Shown: positions 10,236 to 18,574 of the stretch, in pieces
Layout of the letters: each line of letters begins with the position of its first letter
How positions within the stretch are numbered: position 1 is the stretch's first letter
NCBI GenBank assembly: GCA_029879645.1
Contig: JAOUPX010000020.1
Location: forward strand, 1 to 34,782
DNA: 34,782 bases
Reading direction: 5' to 3'
From: Nitrospinota bacterium
GTDB taxonomy: Bacteria > Nitrospinota > Nitrospinia > Nitrospinales > Nitrospinaceae
Made by a program: the position numbers and the translations under genes
The notes under the pieces: generated by a model
Told to the model about the DNA's origin: nothing
Seen by the model: only the letters and a program-made list of their open reading frames with translations
Database searches by the model: none

Positions 10236-11648
10236 ATGAAATATGACGTCATCATCCTAGGGGCCGGTCTGTCCGGACTGGCGGCGGGCATTCGTCTGGC
10301 GCTGTTTGACAAAAAAGTCCTGATCCTCGAAAAACATGTCGAGGTCGGCGGACTCAATTCCTTCTACACCCGCAAGCAGAGAACGTTCGACGTGGGTCTG
10401 CACGCGATGACCAATTACACGCCGAAGGGCGTGCGCACTTCGCCGCTGGGAAAACTCCTCAAACAATTAAGGTTCCGGCACGACGAGTTCCGCCTGTGTC
10501 CGCAGGAAATGTCCGAAATCCGCTTTCCCGGGAAAGCGCTCCGGTTCACCAACGAGTTTGAATTTCTGGAGCAGGAGATCGCCGAGCAGTTTCCCTCCCA
10601 GATCGACGGGTTCCGGAAACTGGTTGCCCGCATCCGCGAATTCGACGAACTCAATCTCGACGACAGCCAGCGCATCCCTTCGCGCGAGGTTCTGGAAGCC
10701 TGCCTGACCGACCCGGTCCTGATCGACATGTTGTATTGCCCGCTCATGTATTACGGCAGTGCGTCGGAAGGCGACATGGATTTCTACCAGTTCGTGATTA
10801 TGTTCAAGAGCATTTTCATGGAAGGATTCGCCAAGCCGGTGGGCGGCATGCCTTACATTCTGAAACTGCTGGTCGATAAATACCAGGGTCTCGGCGGAGA
10901 ACTGCGCATGGGTGCCGGGGTCGAAGCCATCGAGCACAAGGACGGCGCCCTGCAATCGGTGCACTTGGAGAATGGAGAAACGCTGACGGCGGACAAGGTG
11001 ATTTCTTCCGCCGGAGCCATTGAAACCCTGCGTCTTTGTCGTCCCGCAGTAATCGAGGAATCGAATCTGGAGACCGGTCAGATGTCCTTCATGGAATCGA
11101 TCTTCGTGCTGGACCGCCTGCCGAAGGAAATCGGATACGACAAAAGCATCGTGTTTTACAGCACCGAACCCCGCTTCAAGTACCGTGTTCCCAGCGGGTT
11201 GACCGATGTCACCAGCGGCGTTTTATGCTGTCCCAACAACTTTCAGTATCCCGAACCTTCATCGGAGGGGGTGATCCGCCTCACCAATCAGGCGAATTTC
11301 GGGCTCTGGGATGGAATGACGCGGTCCGACTATCGCGCCGCCAAAAAGGAATACCGCGAGCGGGGAGTGAATGCGTTGTTGACATATTTCCCTGATTTCA
11401 GCGATCATATTATATATATTGATTCATTTACGCCCAAAACCATATTCAAATATACCGGCCACCTCAACGGCGCGGTCTACGGTTCCCCCACCAAAATCAA
11501 GAGCGGGCGGACCCCTGTAAAAAACTTATTTATTTGTGGGACAGATCAGGGTTTTTTGGGTATTATTGGGGCGACACTGAGCGGAATTTCAATGGCTAAC
11601 CTGCATATCCTGCAGGCGGAGGCCAAATCCGAAACGGGGAGAAATTGA
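10236..11648 (+). CDS. CrtI/phytoene-desaturase-like FAD oxidoreductase 1
   Basis: This FAD-dependent amine-oxidase-superfamily protein of 470 residues resembles carotenoid desaturases and isomerases. The N-terminal dinucleotide loop is [20 protein letters not shown] (residues 4-23), followed by [18 protein letters not shown]. The C-terminal FAD-binding stretch is [20 protein letters not shown]. No crtB/phytoene synthase is nearby. The neighbours are an ACP and fatty-acid-type enzymes, so an acyl or polyene substrate is more likely than phytoene. It overlaps the next CrtI-like gene by one base (TGATG), implying translational coupling. Substrate and reaction (desaturation, saturation or isomerisation) cannot be read from the sequence. 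Confidence 0.88.
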   Translation: MKYDVIILGAGLSGLAAGIRLALFDKKVLILEKHVEVGGLNSFYTRKQRTFDVGLHAMTNYTPKGVRTSPLGKLLKQLRFRHDEFRLCPQEMSEIRFPGKALRFTNEFEFLEQEIAEQFPSQIDGFRKLVARIREFDELNLDDSQRIPSREVLEACLTDPVLIDMLYCPLMYYGSASEGDMDFYQFVIMFKSIFMEGFAKPVGGMPYILKLLVDKYQGLGGELRMGAGVEAIEHKDGALQSVHLENGETLTADKVISSAGAIETLRLCRPAVIEESNLETGQMSFMESIFVLDRLPKEIGYDKSIVFYSTEPRFKYRVPSGLTDVTSGVLCCPNNFQYPEPSSEGVIRLTNQANFGLWDGMTRSDYRAAKKEYRERGVNALLTYFPDFSDHIIYIDSFTPKTIFKYTGHLNGAVYGSPTKIKSGRTPVKNLFICGTDQGFLGIIGATLSGISMANLHILQAEAKSETGRN

Positions 11649-13099
11649 TGTCTAAAGACTGGCTGAAGGGAATTAAATCGGCTTACGATACAATCATCAT
11701 TGGCAGTGGTCTGGCAGGTTTGACCGCCGCCAACAAGCTGGCCAAACTGGGACACAAGGTCCTCATACTCGAGCATCACTACAATCTGGGTGGACTGGCC
11801 ACCTGGTTCAAACGCAAGGGCGGTCATATCCTGGATATTTCCCTGCACGGGTTCCCGACGGGTATGATCAAAACCTGTAGGAAGTACTGGACCCAGGAAA
11901 TCGCCGACTCCATCGTACGCCTCAAGAATATCCGCTTCGACAACCCTCAATTCTCCTTCTGGACCAATTTCGATAAAAACGATTTTACCCGTCTGATGAA
12001 AGACCGGTTCGGCATCGTCAAGGAAACCATCGACGAGTTTTTCGCCACGGTACGCGCGATGAATTTTTATGACGACCTGTCGATGACCACCCGCGAATTG
12101 TTCGAAAAGTTTTTCCCCGGCCGCACCGACGTCCACCGCCTGCTGATGGAACCGATCACCTACGCCAACGGTTCCACCCTGGACGACCCGGCGATTACCT
12201 ACGGAATCGTATTCGCCAATTTCATGGACAAGGGCGTTTATACGTTTAAAGGCGGCACCAACGAATTGATCAAAAAAATGAAAAAGGAATTGCTGAAAAA
12301 CGGAGTGGATATCCGCACCCATTGCATGGTCGAGCGCATAGTGGTGGACGAGGATAAAACCGTTCAGGGGGTGGAAGTCCAGGGCCGCATGATCCCGGCC
12401 AAAACCGTGCTGTCCAATTCCAATATTTTAAACACCGTTCAAAAGCTGGTCGGAGAAGAACAGTTCGCTCCGGAATTCGTCAAAGAGGTTAAAAAGGTCC
12501 GGCTGAATGACAGCAGTTGCCAGGTGTATATCGGACTTAAAAGGGGAGAGACGATCGATAACGTGGGCGATTTACTGTTCACCTCGCAGGAAAAGGAATT
12601 CAGCTCGGAATCCCTTCTGGAACCGGAAACCACCAGCCGGACGTTCAGTTTTTATTATCCCGAAACCCGGCCCGGACTGAACATGTACTCCATCGTGGCC
12701 TCCACCAACGCACGGTTCAAGGACTGGGCGCACCTGACCAAGCAGGAATACGAAAATAAAAAGGAAGTTTTGATCGAGCGGACATTGGATGCTCTGGAAA
12801 AATACGTGCCCGGCGTCCGCAAAAAAGTCGGCCATCTTGAAGCCTCCACTCCGATGACATTCAAACGGTATACCACGCATCCGGGCGGCGTATCGTTCGG
12901 AACCAAGTTTGAAGGACTGGCGATCAGCAAAGACCTCCCCAGACAGATTGGAGGATTGTTTCATGCCGGTTCGGTGGGAATCATCATGTCCGGCTGGCTG
13001 GGCGCTGCCAATTACGGAGTGATCGTGGCCAATGAAGTGGATAAATTTCTGCATTCTGTACGTGAGCCTCAACCAGAGCTGGAAACTGTCAGCGTTTGA
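11648..13099 (+). CDS. CrtI/phytoene-desaturase-like FAD oxidoreductase 2
   Basis: This is a second member of the same FAD superfamily, 483 residues from the ATG at 11648. GGGGAG sits 6 bases upstream, so this start is preferred over the TTG at 11645. The FAD loop is [20 protein letters not shown], followed by [21 protein letters not shown]. The C-terminus contains [20 protein letters not shown]. It is clearly diverged from gene 1 (different motif details), so this is not a recent duplication. The pair may act as a heteromer or in sequence on one ACP-bound or free chain. A GC-rich hairpin without a T-run follows at 13111-13135. Confidence 0.88.
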   Translation: MSKDWLKGIKSAYDTIIIGSGLAGLTAANKLAKLGHKVLILEHHYNLGGLATWFKRKGGHILDISLHGFPTGMIKTCRKYWTQEIADSIVRLKNIRFDNPQFSFWTNFDKNDFTRLMKDRFGIVKETIDEFFATVRAMNFYDDLSMTTRELFEKFFPGRTDVHRLLMEPITYANGSTLDDPAITYGIVFANFMDKGVYTFKGGTNELIKKMKKELLKNGVDIRTHCMVERIVVDEDKTVQGVEVQGRMIPAKTVLSNSNILNTVQKLVGEEQFAPEFVKEVKKVRLNDSSCQVYIGLKRGETIDNVGDLLFTSQEKEFSSESLLEPETTSRTFSFYYPETRPGLNMYSIVASTNARFKDWAHLTKQEYENKKEVLIERTLDALEKYVPGVRKKVGHLEASTPMTFKRYTTHPGGVSFGTKFEGLAISKDLPRQIGGLFHAGSVGIIMSGWLGAANYGVIVANEVDKFLHSVREPQPELETVSV

Positions 13100-13110
13100 A
13101 TTCCCGAAAC

Positions 13111-13135
13111 GGCCCGTTCGCTTTCCGAACGGAGC
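13111..13135 (+). other. Intercistronic hairpin
   Basis: CCGTTCG (13114-13120) pairs with CGAACGG (13126-13132) around a five-base loop, with possible extension by GGC and GCC. There is no T-run, so it is more likely an mRNA processing or stability element between the CrtI-like and FabG-like genes than a full terminator. Confidence 0.5.
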
Positions 13136-13175
13136 CTGATTTCCATCTTGCCTTCTTTAAACCAGTCCATCAATC

Positions 13176-13919
13176 ATGAACTTCAACTTTAAAGATCAAA
13201 CCGTCATAGTAACCGGCGGTACGCGCGGAATCGGAAAAGGCGTGGCCGAAGCGTTTCTCCAGGCCGGTGCGAAAGTTATCGCCACCTACCGGTCCGACGC
13301 TAACGCGGCGCAGGATTTTCTGGAGAGCGGGGAACAATACGAAGGCCGGCTCACCGTCCGCCAATTCGATGTCTCGGAACATAATGAAGTCGTTGCCTTT
13401 TTCCGGTACGTGGAAGAAAACTTTGAGCACTTTGAAATTCTCGTCAACAATTCAGGGATCAGGCGCGACTCGGTGGTTGGAATGATGCCGGTTGACGATT
13501 GGAATGATGTCATCAGAACCAATTTGACCGGAACGTACCACATGAGCAAAATCGCCGTTCAGCACCTGATGCGGCAGAAATATGGAAGAATCATCAACAT
13601 CACTTCACCCATCAGCCGTTTCGGCTTTCCCGGCCAGGCCAATTACGCCGCCAGTAAAGCCGGGCAGGAAGCCTTCACCCGGTCCCTGTCCAAGGAAGTC
13701 GCCAGCCGAAACATCACCGTCAACTGCGTGTCGCCGGGATTTATCGATACCGATTTCATCGCCGATCTTCCTGATGACCAGAAACAACAGTATCTCAGCC
13801 AGGTGCCGATGAAACGTTTCGGCACAGTGGAGGAAGTGGCCCGGGCCGTGCTGTTTCTGGCCGACCGCGATTCCGCTTATGTCAGCGGCGCCGTGCTGGA
13901 GATCACAGGCGGTTTATAA
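13176..13919 (+). CDS. 3-oxoacyl-ACP reductase (FabG-like SDR)
   Basis: This 247-residue short-chain dehydrogenase/reductase probably reduces beta-ketoacyl-ACP with NADPH. Rossmann loop VTGGTRGIGKG is at residues 12-22, and LVNNSGIRRDS matches the NNAG motif. The catalytic set is Asn116, Ser144 (NITSPIS), Tyr157 and Lys161 (YAASKAG). PGFIDTDF and the C-terminal SAYVSGAVLEITGGL follow the FabG pattern. The stop overlaps the next start (TAATG). Position and motifs support a reductive step for chains made by the local KS/ACP. Confidence 0.93.
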   Translation: MNFNFKDQTVIVTGGTRGIGKGVAEAFLQAGAKVIATYRSDANAAQDFLESGEQYEGRLTVRQFDVSEHNEVVAFFRYVEENFEHFEILVNNSGIRRDSVVGMMPVDDWNDVIRTNLTGTYHMSKIAVQHLMRQKYGRIINITSPISRFGFPGQANYAASKAGQEAFTRSLSKEVASRNITVNCVSPGFIDTDFIADLPDDQKQQYLSQVPMKRFGTVEEVARAVLFLADRDSAYVSGAVLEITGGL

Positions 13920-14347
13920 TGCAGGAAGAAATCCTGAACGCCATTCCCCACCGTCCTCCCTTTCTGTTCGTCGATGAAATTATCGAGCAGACCGAAAGCC
14001 ATATCCTTACCCGCAAGTACATCGGTCCGGAGGAACCCTTTTTTAAAGGACACTATCCCGGTTACCCGATCATGCCGGGGGTACTCATTTGCGAGGCCGT
14101 GTTCCAGTCCGGCGCCATTCTCATGTCGAAAAAGCTGGAAATGCCCGAAGGGCAGGTGCCTGTCATGTCCCGAATCCAGAACGTTAAATTCAAAAATCCC
14201 GTGTATCCCGACAGTGTTCTGGATATCCGGGTGGACCATGGAGAAAGCGTCGGGCCAGCCCATTATATGAAAGGTAAGGTGCAGGTGGCGGGCAAAACCA
14301 TTTTGACGGTAGAGTTTACCGCCATGCTGATGGAGGAGTCGCGTTGA
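13919..14347 (+). CDS. 3-hydroxyacyl-ACP dehydratase (FabZ-like hot-dog)
   Basis: This 142-residue hot-dog dehydratase removes water from 3-hydroxyacyl-ACP to give the trans-2-enoyl form. The FabZ hallmarks are [13 protein letters not shown] near the N-terminus and [20 protein letters not shown]. The catalytic His45 and Glu59 keep the 14-residue spacing of FabZ. It overlaps the FabG-like gene by 1 base and the next gene by 4 bases, so the three are coupled. The rather diverged C-terminal half suggests a pathway-specific paralogue rather than the housekeeping FabZ. Confidence 0.94.
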   Translation: MQEEILNAIPHRPPFLFVDEIIEQTESHILTRKYIGPEEPFFKGHYPGYPIMPGVLICEAVFQSGAILMSKKLEMPEGQVPVMSRIQNVKFKNPVYPDSVLDIRVDHGESVGPAHYMKGKVQVAGKTILTVEFTAMLMEESR

Positions 14348-15147
14348 GTTTTTTGAACCTGGAAAATAAAACCATTCTGGTCAGCGGCGTCGCCAATAAA
14401 AAAAGCGTCGCCTATCATATCGGCAAAACCCTCGAAGCCGAAAACGCCAACGTGCTGTACAGCGTGCGCTCCGAAGAGCGGAAAGCCAGCGTCGCCAAAC
14501 TGATCGACCCCGCCCGCACGTTTGTCTGCGACGTGGAGCGGGAAGGGGATATCGCCCGGCTGAAAACAGAGGTCTCCGCGCAAACCAGTGTCCTGCACGG
14601 GCTGGTGCATTCCATCGCCTTCGCCAACTTTTCCGAAGGCATGAAACCGTTTCATGAAACGTCGAAAAAAGATTTCCTGCAATGCGTCGACATTTCCTGT
14701 TATTCGCTGATCCAACTGTCCAACGCCTTCAAGGATCTGATGGATGCCAATGCCTCGGTGGTGACCGTTTCCATCTCCACCACACGCATGGCTGCGGAGA
14801 ATTACGGGTTCATGGGACCCGCCAAGGCGGCTCTCGATTCGTCCCTCTGCTTCCTCGCCAAATCGTTCAGCGCCTTTTCCAAAGTACGATTCAATTCCGT
14901 CAATGCCGGGTTGTTGAAATCCTCCGCCTCGGCCGGTATCCCCGGTTATATCGATTCCTACCTGCACGCCGAGCAGTCCACCCTGCGCAAACAGGCCCTG
15001 ACGACGCAGGAGGTGGCCAATGCGGCTGTTTTTCTGTTGAGCGAACGCGCCAGCGGCATCAACGCCCAGGGCATCGTGCTCGATGCCGGCATGTCGGTCA
15101 ACTATTTCGACAAGGACCTCGTCCGCAAATCCCAGCGTCCGGACTGA
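14344..15147 (+). CDS. FabI-like enoyl-ACP reductase (SDR) lacking Tyr146 equivalent
   Basis: This 267-residue SDR is of the FabI/InhA type. The NADH loop [14 protein letters not shown] (residues 15-28) matches the FabI pattern GIANxx[11 protein letters not shown] at 89-96 corresponds to HSIGFAP. The catalytic Tyr154 and Lys161 in [12 protein letters not shown] keep the seven-residue FabI spacing. The first FabI tyrosine (E. coli Tyr146) is Ile144 here, inside VTVSISTT. Initiation is at TTG overlapping the fabZ-like stop (TTGA). It probably reduces the enoyl intermediate or a variant substrate of this locus. No clear terminator follows. Confidence 0.88.
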   Translation: MSFLNLENKTILVSGVANKKSVAYHIGKTLEAENANVLYSVRSEERKASVAKLIDPARTFVCDVEREGDIARLKTEVSAQTSVLHGLVHSIAFANFSEGMKPFHETSKKDFLQCVDISCYSLIQLSNAFKDLMDANASVVTVSISTTRMAAENYGFMGPAKAALDSSLCFLAKSFSAFSKVRFNSVNAGLLKSSASAGIPGYIDSYLHAEQSTLRKQALTTQEVANAAVFLLSERASGINAQGIVLDAGMSVNYFDKDLVRKSQRPD

Positions 15148-15616
15148 ACGCCGTCCCCCTCATCTGATAATTAGCTCCTTTAGGCCCCTTTTTTAAAAAC
15201 TAAAATTCCAACGCTCGCCCCCTAAGTCACAGATAGCTTGCCAGTATTCCAGAAACAACCATGAAAAAAAATAAATTCGTGAATCTTTCGTATCAACATG
15301 GTATAGGCCTGATCAATTTATTCAAACTGCAAAATTCGGTTATAGGATGTTAAGGTCATAATGGACTGTTTTATTTTAACTTTTCAGCATGCCAAATATT
15401 GGTGATTCGATATATTCGGATTATTGCGCTTTTGACTCTTTCCCGGTAGACAAGCCCTTTTATGCCTATTACACTTATTGTATAGGAAAATGTAATTTAT
15501 GCAGGCTGGGGCGCATGGTTCAAAAGGCCCGTTCCGTTGGATTATCCGGTTACCCTGAACGACACAAATTTCATACTGGCTAAACTTAAAAACACCTTTT
15601 TGAGGAAAATGGCGCA
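15148..15616. other. AT-rich gap before chemoreceptor 1
   Basis: This 469-bp region contains no gene I can support. It includes a 64-codon plus-strand frame (15389-15583) with no ribosome-binding site and no recognisable product. The promoter of the chemoreceptor must lie here, but I found neither a clear sigma-70 pair nor a flagellar sigma-28 (TAAA-N15-GCCGATAA) site. The end of the acyl/polyene operon has no obvious hairpin terminator. Confidence 0.5.
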
Positions 15617-18019
15617 ATGGAAAAGACAATGAGTATTTTTAGTTTCGGCAGGAATATATCCCTGAAGTGGAAACAAGTTATGAGTTACTTGTTTGCAGGC
15701 ATGGTACCCCTGATTGTTGTGATGATGATCAGTAGCAATTCGTTTGAGGAAATTCGAACGATGAATGCCTCCAACCTGCAAACCCATGCCCAGAATCTGG
15801 CAGATAAAATAGACCGCAACCTGTTCGAGCGTTATGGCGACGTTCAGGCTTTTGGCCTGAATCAGGTCCTCCTGAACCGTAACTATTGGTATCAGCCGGC
15901 CAGTCCCATTGTCGATGCCATGAACAGTTATGTCGACACCTATGATATTTACTATCTGACGGTCCTGGTCGATTTGGAGGGTAAGGTCATTGCTGTGAAT
16001 TCCAAGGACCAGGATGCCAAGGGGATTAATACCGCCGCCCTATATTCCAAAAACTACTCTAGAACAGATTGGTTTAAAGATGTGATGTCCGGCCGGTTTT
16101 ACACCAGCCAGGAAGGCAACGTGGGCGGGTCCAGCGCCTTCACCGGCACAGCCATTGTCCCTCTTCATATTAATGAAGAAGTGAAAGGTATTTACCGTGG
16201 AGATGACGGACTCACCGTAAATTTTGTCGCTCCGGTATACGACGACGAGGGCAAAGTGATCGCCGTCTGGAACAACTATGCCAAGTTTTCCCTGGTAGAG
16301 GATATTTTCCTTGATGCTTACCGTGACTTGAAAACCAAGGGGCTTGGGGAAATTGAATTGACGCTTCTTAATGAAAACGGAACCGTGGTGATAGATCTGG
16401 ATCCCGCCTTCGGTCGCGGTTCGGAATCAAATATCGCTCATGATTTTGAGGTACTGTTTAAACTGAATCTGGCCGAAAAAGGAGTAACGGCGGCGATCAA
16501 ATCGGCCAAGGAAAAGCAGGTGGGGTTTGAGTATGCCCTGCATGCCCGTAAAAAAATCACCCAGGCCGCCGGTTTTGCCAGGCACAAAGGAGCTCTCGGG
16601 TTTCCCGGTATGCCCTGGTCGGTGTTGGCGCGGGCTCCGGATGCCGTCGTAAACGCCGGCATTATTGCCATTGAAGAAAAATTGTTTCAGGTGGCGATCA
16701 TTTTCGCCGGTATCATCGTGGTTTTCGGTTTCTGGCGATCACGCGCCTTGACGAAGCCCGTTATCAAATTGACCGAGAGTCTGGAAAGCTTTGCCAATGG
16801 TGAATTAAAAAGTTTGGACAATGTGAACGTGTCCAGCGGCGATGAAATCGGTCGTCTGGCCAAATCCTACAACGGCCTTTTGAAAGGAGTCCGGGTATTT
16901 CTTAATCAGGCGGACGATCTTCTGAAAGGCAAAGTCTCTGAGTCACGTAATTTTGGCTTGAAAGGTGAATTTGAAGAAAAACTGCAAAGCATGCATGACA
17001 TTGTGGTCGAGCAAATTGAAAACGATCGCAAGATCAAAGAAGCCAACCAGCGCGAGCTGGCCCAGGCCGAGAAACTGAAGAGTGACGTCAATGAAATGCT
17101 GTCCGTGGTCAACGCCGCCAGCCAGGGCGATTTGACCCGGGAAATCACCATATCCGGCCAGGATGCCATCGGCCAGATGGGCGAGGGCCTGAGCAAATTC
17201 ATCCAGGATCTGCGCGAGAGCATTTCCGACATCAACCGCAACGCCCAGGAACTGGCCGGCGCTTCCCAGCAGTTGACCTCTACCAGTCAGCAGATGGCGA
17301 ACAATGCGGAAGAGACCTCGGCCCAGGCCAATTCGGTTTCCGCCGCTTCCGAGCAGGTCAGCCAGAACGTGGAAACGGTTGCTACCGGTACCGAAGAAAT
17401 GGGCTCCAGCATCAAGGAAATCGCACGCAACGCCACCGAGGCGGCGACGGTTGTTTCGAAGGCGGTGGAAATCACCAAACAAACCAACGAAATGATCCAG
17501 GAGCTGGGAACCAGCAGTACCGAAGTCGGCGACGTCATCAAGGTCATCACCTCGATTGCGGAACAGACCAACCTGCTGGCGTTGAACGCGACCATCGAAG
17601 CGGCGCGTGCCGGTGAAGCGGGCAAGGGCTTTGCGGTGGTGGCCAACGAGGTTAAAGATCTCGCCAACCAGACCGCCCAGGCGACCGAGGATATCAGCAG
17701 GAAGATTCAGGATATCCAGGCTAAAACCACCAGTTCGGTGGAAGCCATTGCCGAGATCACGCAGATCATTCACCAGATCGACGATATCTCGAACACCATT
17801 GCCAGTTCGGTGGAAGAGCAGACGGCGACGACTGCCGAGATCGGACACAATGTCGGTCAGGCCGCCAAGGGCACCGGGGACATCGCGAACAACATCAGCG
17901 GTGTGGCCGATGCGGCAAGAAATACCGCCCAGGGCGCGAGCGAAACCCAGAAAGCCTCGGGTGAGTTGTCACGCATGGCCCTCGAACTGGAAAAAATCGT
18001 TACCCGCTTCAAGATTTAA
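15617..18019 (+). CDS. Methyl-accepting chemotaxis protein 1 (dCache-type sensor)
   Basis: This is an inner-membrane chemoreceptor of 800 residues. It has a short cytoplasmic N-terminus and a membrane segment at about 21-41 ([16 protein letters not shown]). A large periplasmic region of about 300 residues resembles a double-Cache sensor. A second membrane segment is at about 356-373 ([15 protein letters not shown]), then HAMP and a second HAMP-like stretch, then the signalling domain. The hairpin tip [20 protein letters not shown] and [17 protein letters not shown] is canonical. There is no C-terminal CheR-tethering pentapeptide. GAGG lies about 12 bases upstream of ATG. Residues ~478-800 are the same as in chemoreceptor 2. 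The ligand is unknown. Confidence 0.95.
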   Translation: MEKTMSIFSFGRNISLKWKQVMSYLFAGMVPLIVVMMISSNSFEEIRTMNASNLQTHAQNLADKIDRNLFERYGDVQAFGLNQVLLNRNYWYQPASPIVDAMNSYVDTYDIYYLTVLVDLEGKVIAVNSKDQDAKGINTAALYSKNYSRTDWFKDVMSGRFYTSQEGNVGGSSAFTGTAIVPLHINEEVKGIYRGDDGLTVNFVAPVYDDEGKVIAVWNNYAKFSLVEDIFLDAYRDLKTKGLGEIELTLLNENGTVVIDLDPAFGRGSESNIAHDFEVLFKLNLAEKGVTAAIKSAKEKQVGFEYALHARKKITQAAGFARHKGALGFPGMPWSVLARAPDAVVNAGIIAIEEKLFQVAIIFAGIIVVFGFWRSRALTKPVIKLTESLESFANGELKSLDNVNVSSGDEIGRLAKSYNGLLKGVRVFLNQADDLLKGKVSESRNFGLKGEFEEKLQSMHDIVVEQIENDRKIKEANQRELAQAEKLKSDVNEMLSVVNAASQGDLTREITISGQDAIGQMGEGLSKFIQDLRESISDINRNAQELAGASQQLTSTSQQMANNAEETSAQANSVSAASEQVSQNVETVATGTEEMGSSIKEIARNATEAATVVSKAVEITKQTNEMIQELGTSSTEVGDVIKVITSIAEQTNLLALNATIEAARAGEAGKGFAVVANEVKDLANQTAQATEDISRKIQDIQAKTTSSVEAIAEITQIIHQIDDISNTIASSVEEQTATTAEIGHNVGQAAKGTGDIANNISGVADAARNTAQGASETQKASGELSRMALELEKIVTRFKI

Positions 18020-18022
18020 TCT
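17048..18022 (+). repeat. ~975-bp near-identical direct repeat, copy A
   Basis: This stretch of chemoreceptor 1 matches 20216-21190 of chemoreceptor 2 at a constant offset of 3168 bases. Comparing by eye I found three mismatches in about 975 bases, all synonymous (CTG/TTG near 17075, GCG/GCC near 17938, GAA/GAG near 17991). Identity runs 3 bases past the stop codon and then ends abruptly. Upstream the genes differ completely. Confidence 0.95.
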
Positions 18023-18038
18023 GGTTTCAAATAAAACC

Positions 18039-18110
18039 GAGAGTCGCAAGACTCTCTGTTTAGCTACACATTGCCTGGGAGAGTGTTAACACTCTCCCAG
18101 CTTTTTTTTT
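18039..18110 (+). terminator. Double hairpin terminator after chemoreceptor 1
   Basis: The first hairpin is GAGAGTC-GCAA-GACTCTC (18039-18056). The second and stronger one is CTGGGAGAGTG (18075-18085) with CACTCTCCCAG (18090-18100) around TTAA, followed by C and nine T. This is a classic Rho-independent terminator and separates the two chemoreceptor transcripts. Confidence 0.9.
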
Positions 18111-18574
18111 GGAATCTCCTGGCGTAAGAATCTACCGGACAGTTTGATAATTTTTATAAAACAATCGTACTTTGTTTATCTTTACCTGGGAAAAACCCTT
18201 TTCTCAAGCTCCGCTCGACGGCCAACCTCAATCACCTACCCGGTTTATGAATAACAAAACCGAATACCTTTTTGAATATTGTAGTGCCAAATCATTTACA
18301 TAGGGCGTCCATAGTTTAGGAATGGCCCATAAAGCCCCAACACGAATATTGGTTGTCCATATAAATCGGAACGCCAATATTTGCTCATTTTTTAAAAATC
18401 AGTGACTTTTACATTGTCTTTTCATTTATATAAATTACACTCAATGTATATGAAATTTAATTTGTTGGGCTAATTTTCTTTAAATGGACCGGATGACATT
18501 GACTGGGGTTGGGGGAAGCAGACCCCAAAAAATTTAATCAACCAAGTATTTTAAAATATATTTATGGAGAGAGC
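18111..18574. other. AT-rich promoter region of chemoreceptor 2
   Basis: This gap has no supported gene. It contains a candidate operator-like inverted repeat, AATATTGG (18345-18352) and CCAATATT (18374-18381), separated by 21 bp, and a smaller CGGTTT/AAACCG hairpin at 18241-18262. No confident promoter hexamers were found. It differs from the region upstream of chemoreceptor 1, so the two genes are probably regulated separately. Confidence 0.45.

Noticed and set aside
10236-13099. Carotenoid biosynthesis cluster
   Set aside because: There are two CrtI-like genes but no phytoene synthase, cyclase or GGPP synthase. The partners are ACP-dependent fatty-acid enzymes.
15389-15583. 64-codon plus-strand frame with CIGKCNLC
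   Set aside because: There is no ribosome-binding site and no recognisable family. Four clustered cysteines are not enough in an AT-rich intergenic region.
15148-15616. Riboswitch or flagellar sigma-28 promoter before chemoreceptor 1
   Set aside because: I found neither a c-di-GMP aptamer-like core nor a TAAA-N15-GCCGATAA pattern by eye.
16943-17848. Long minus-strand open frames, identical at 16943-17848 and 20099-21016
   Set aside because: They are antisense to the chemoreceptor signalling domains and are identical only because the DNA is duplicated. The composition is shadow-like.
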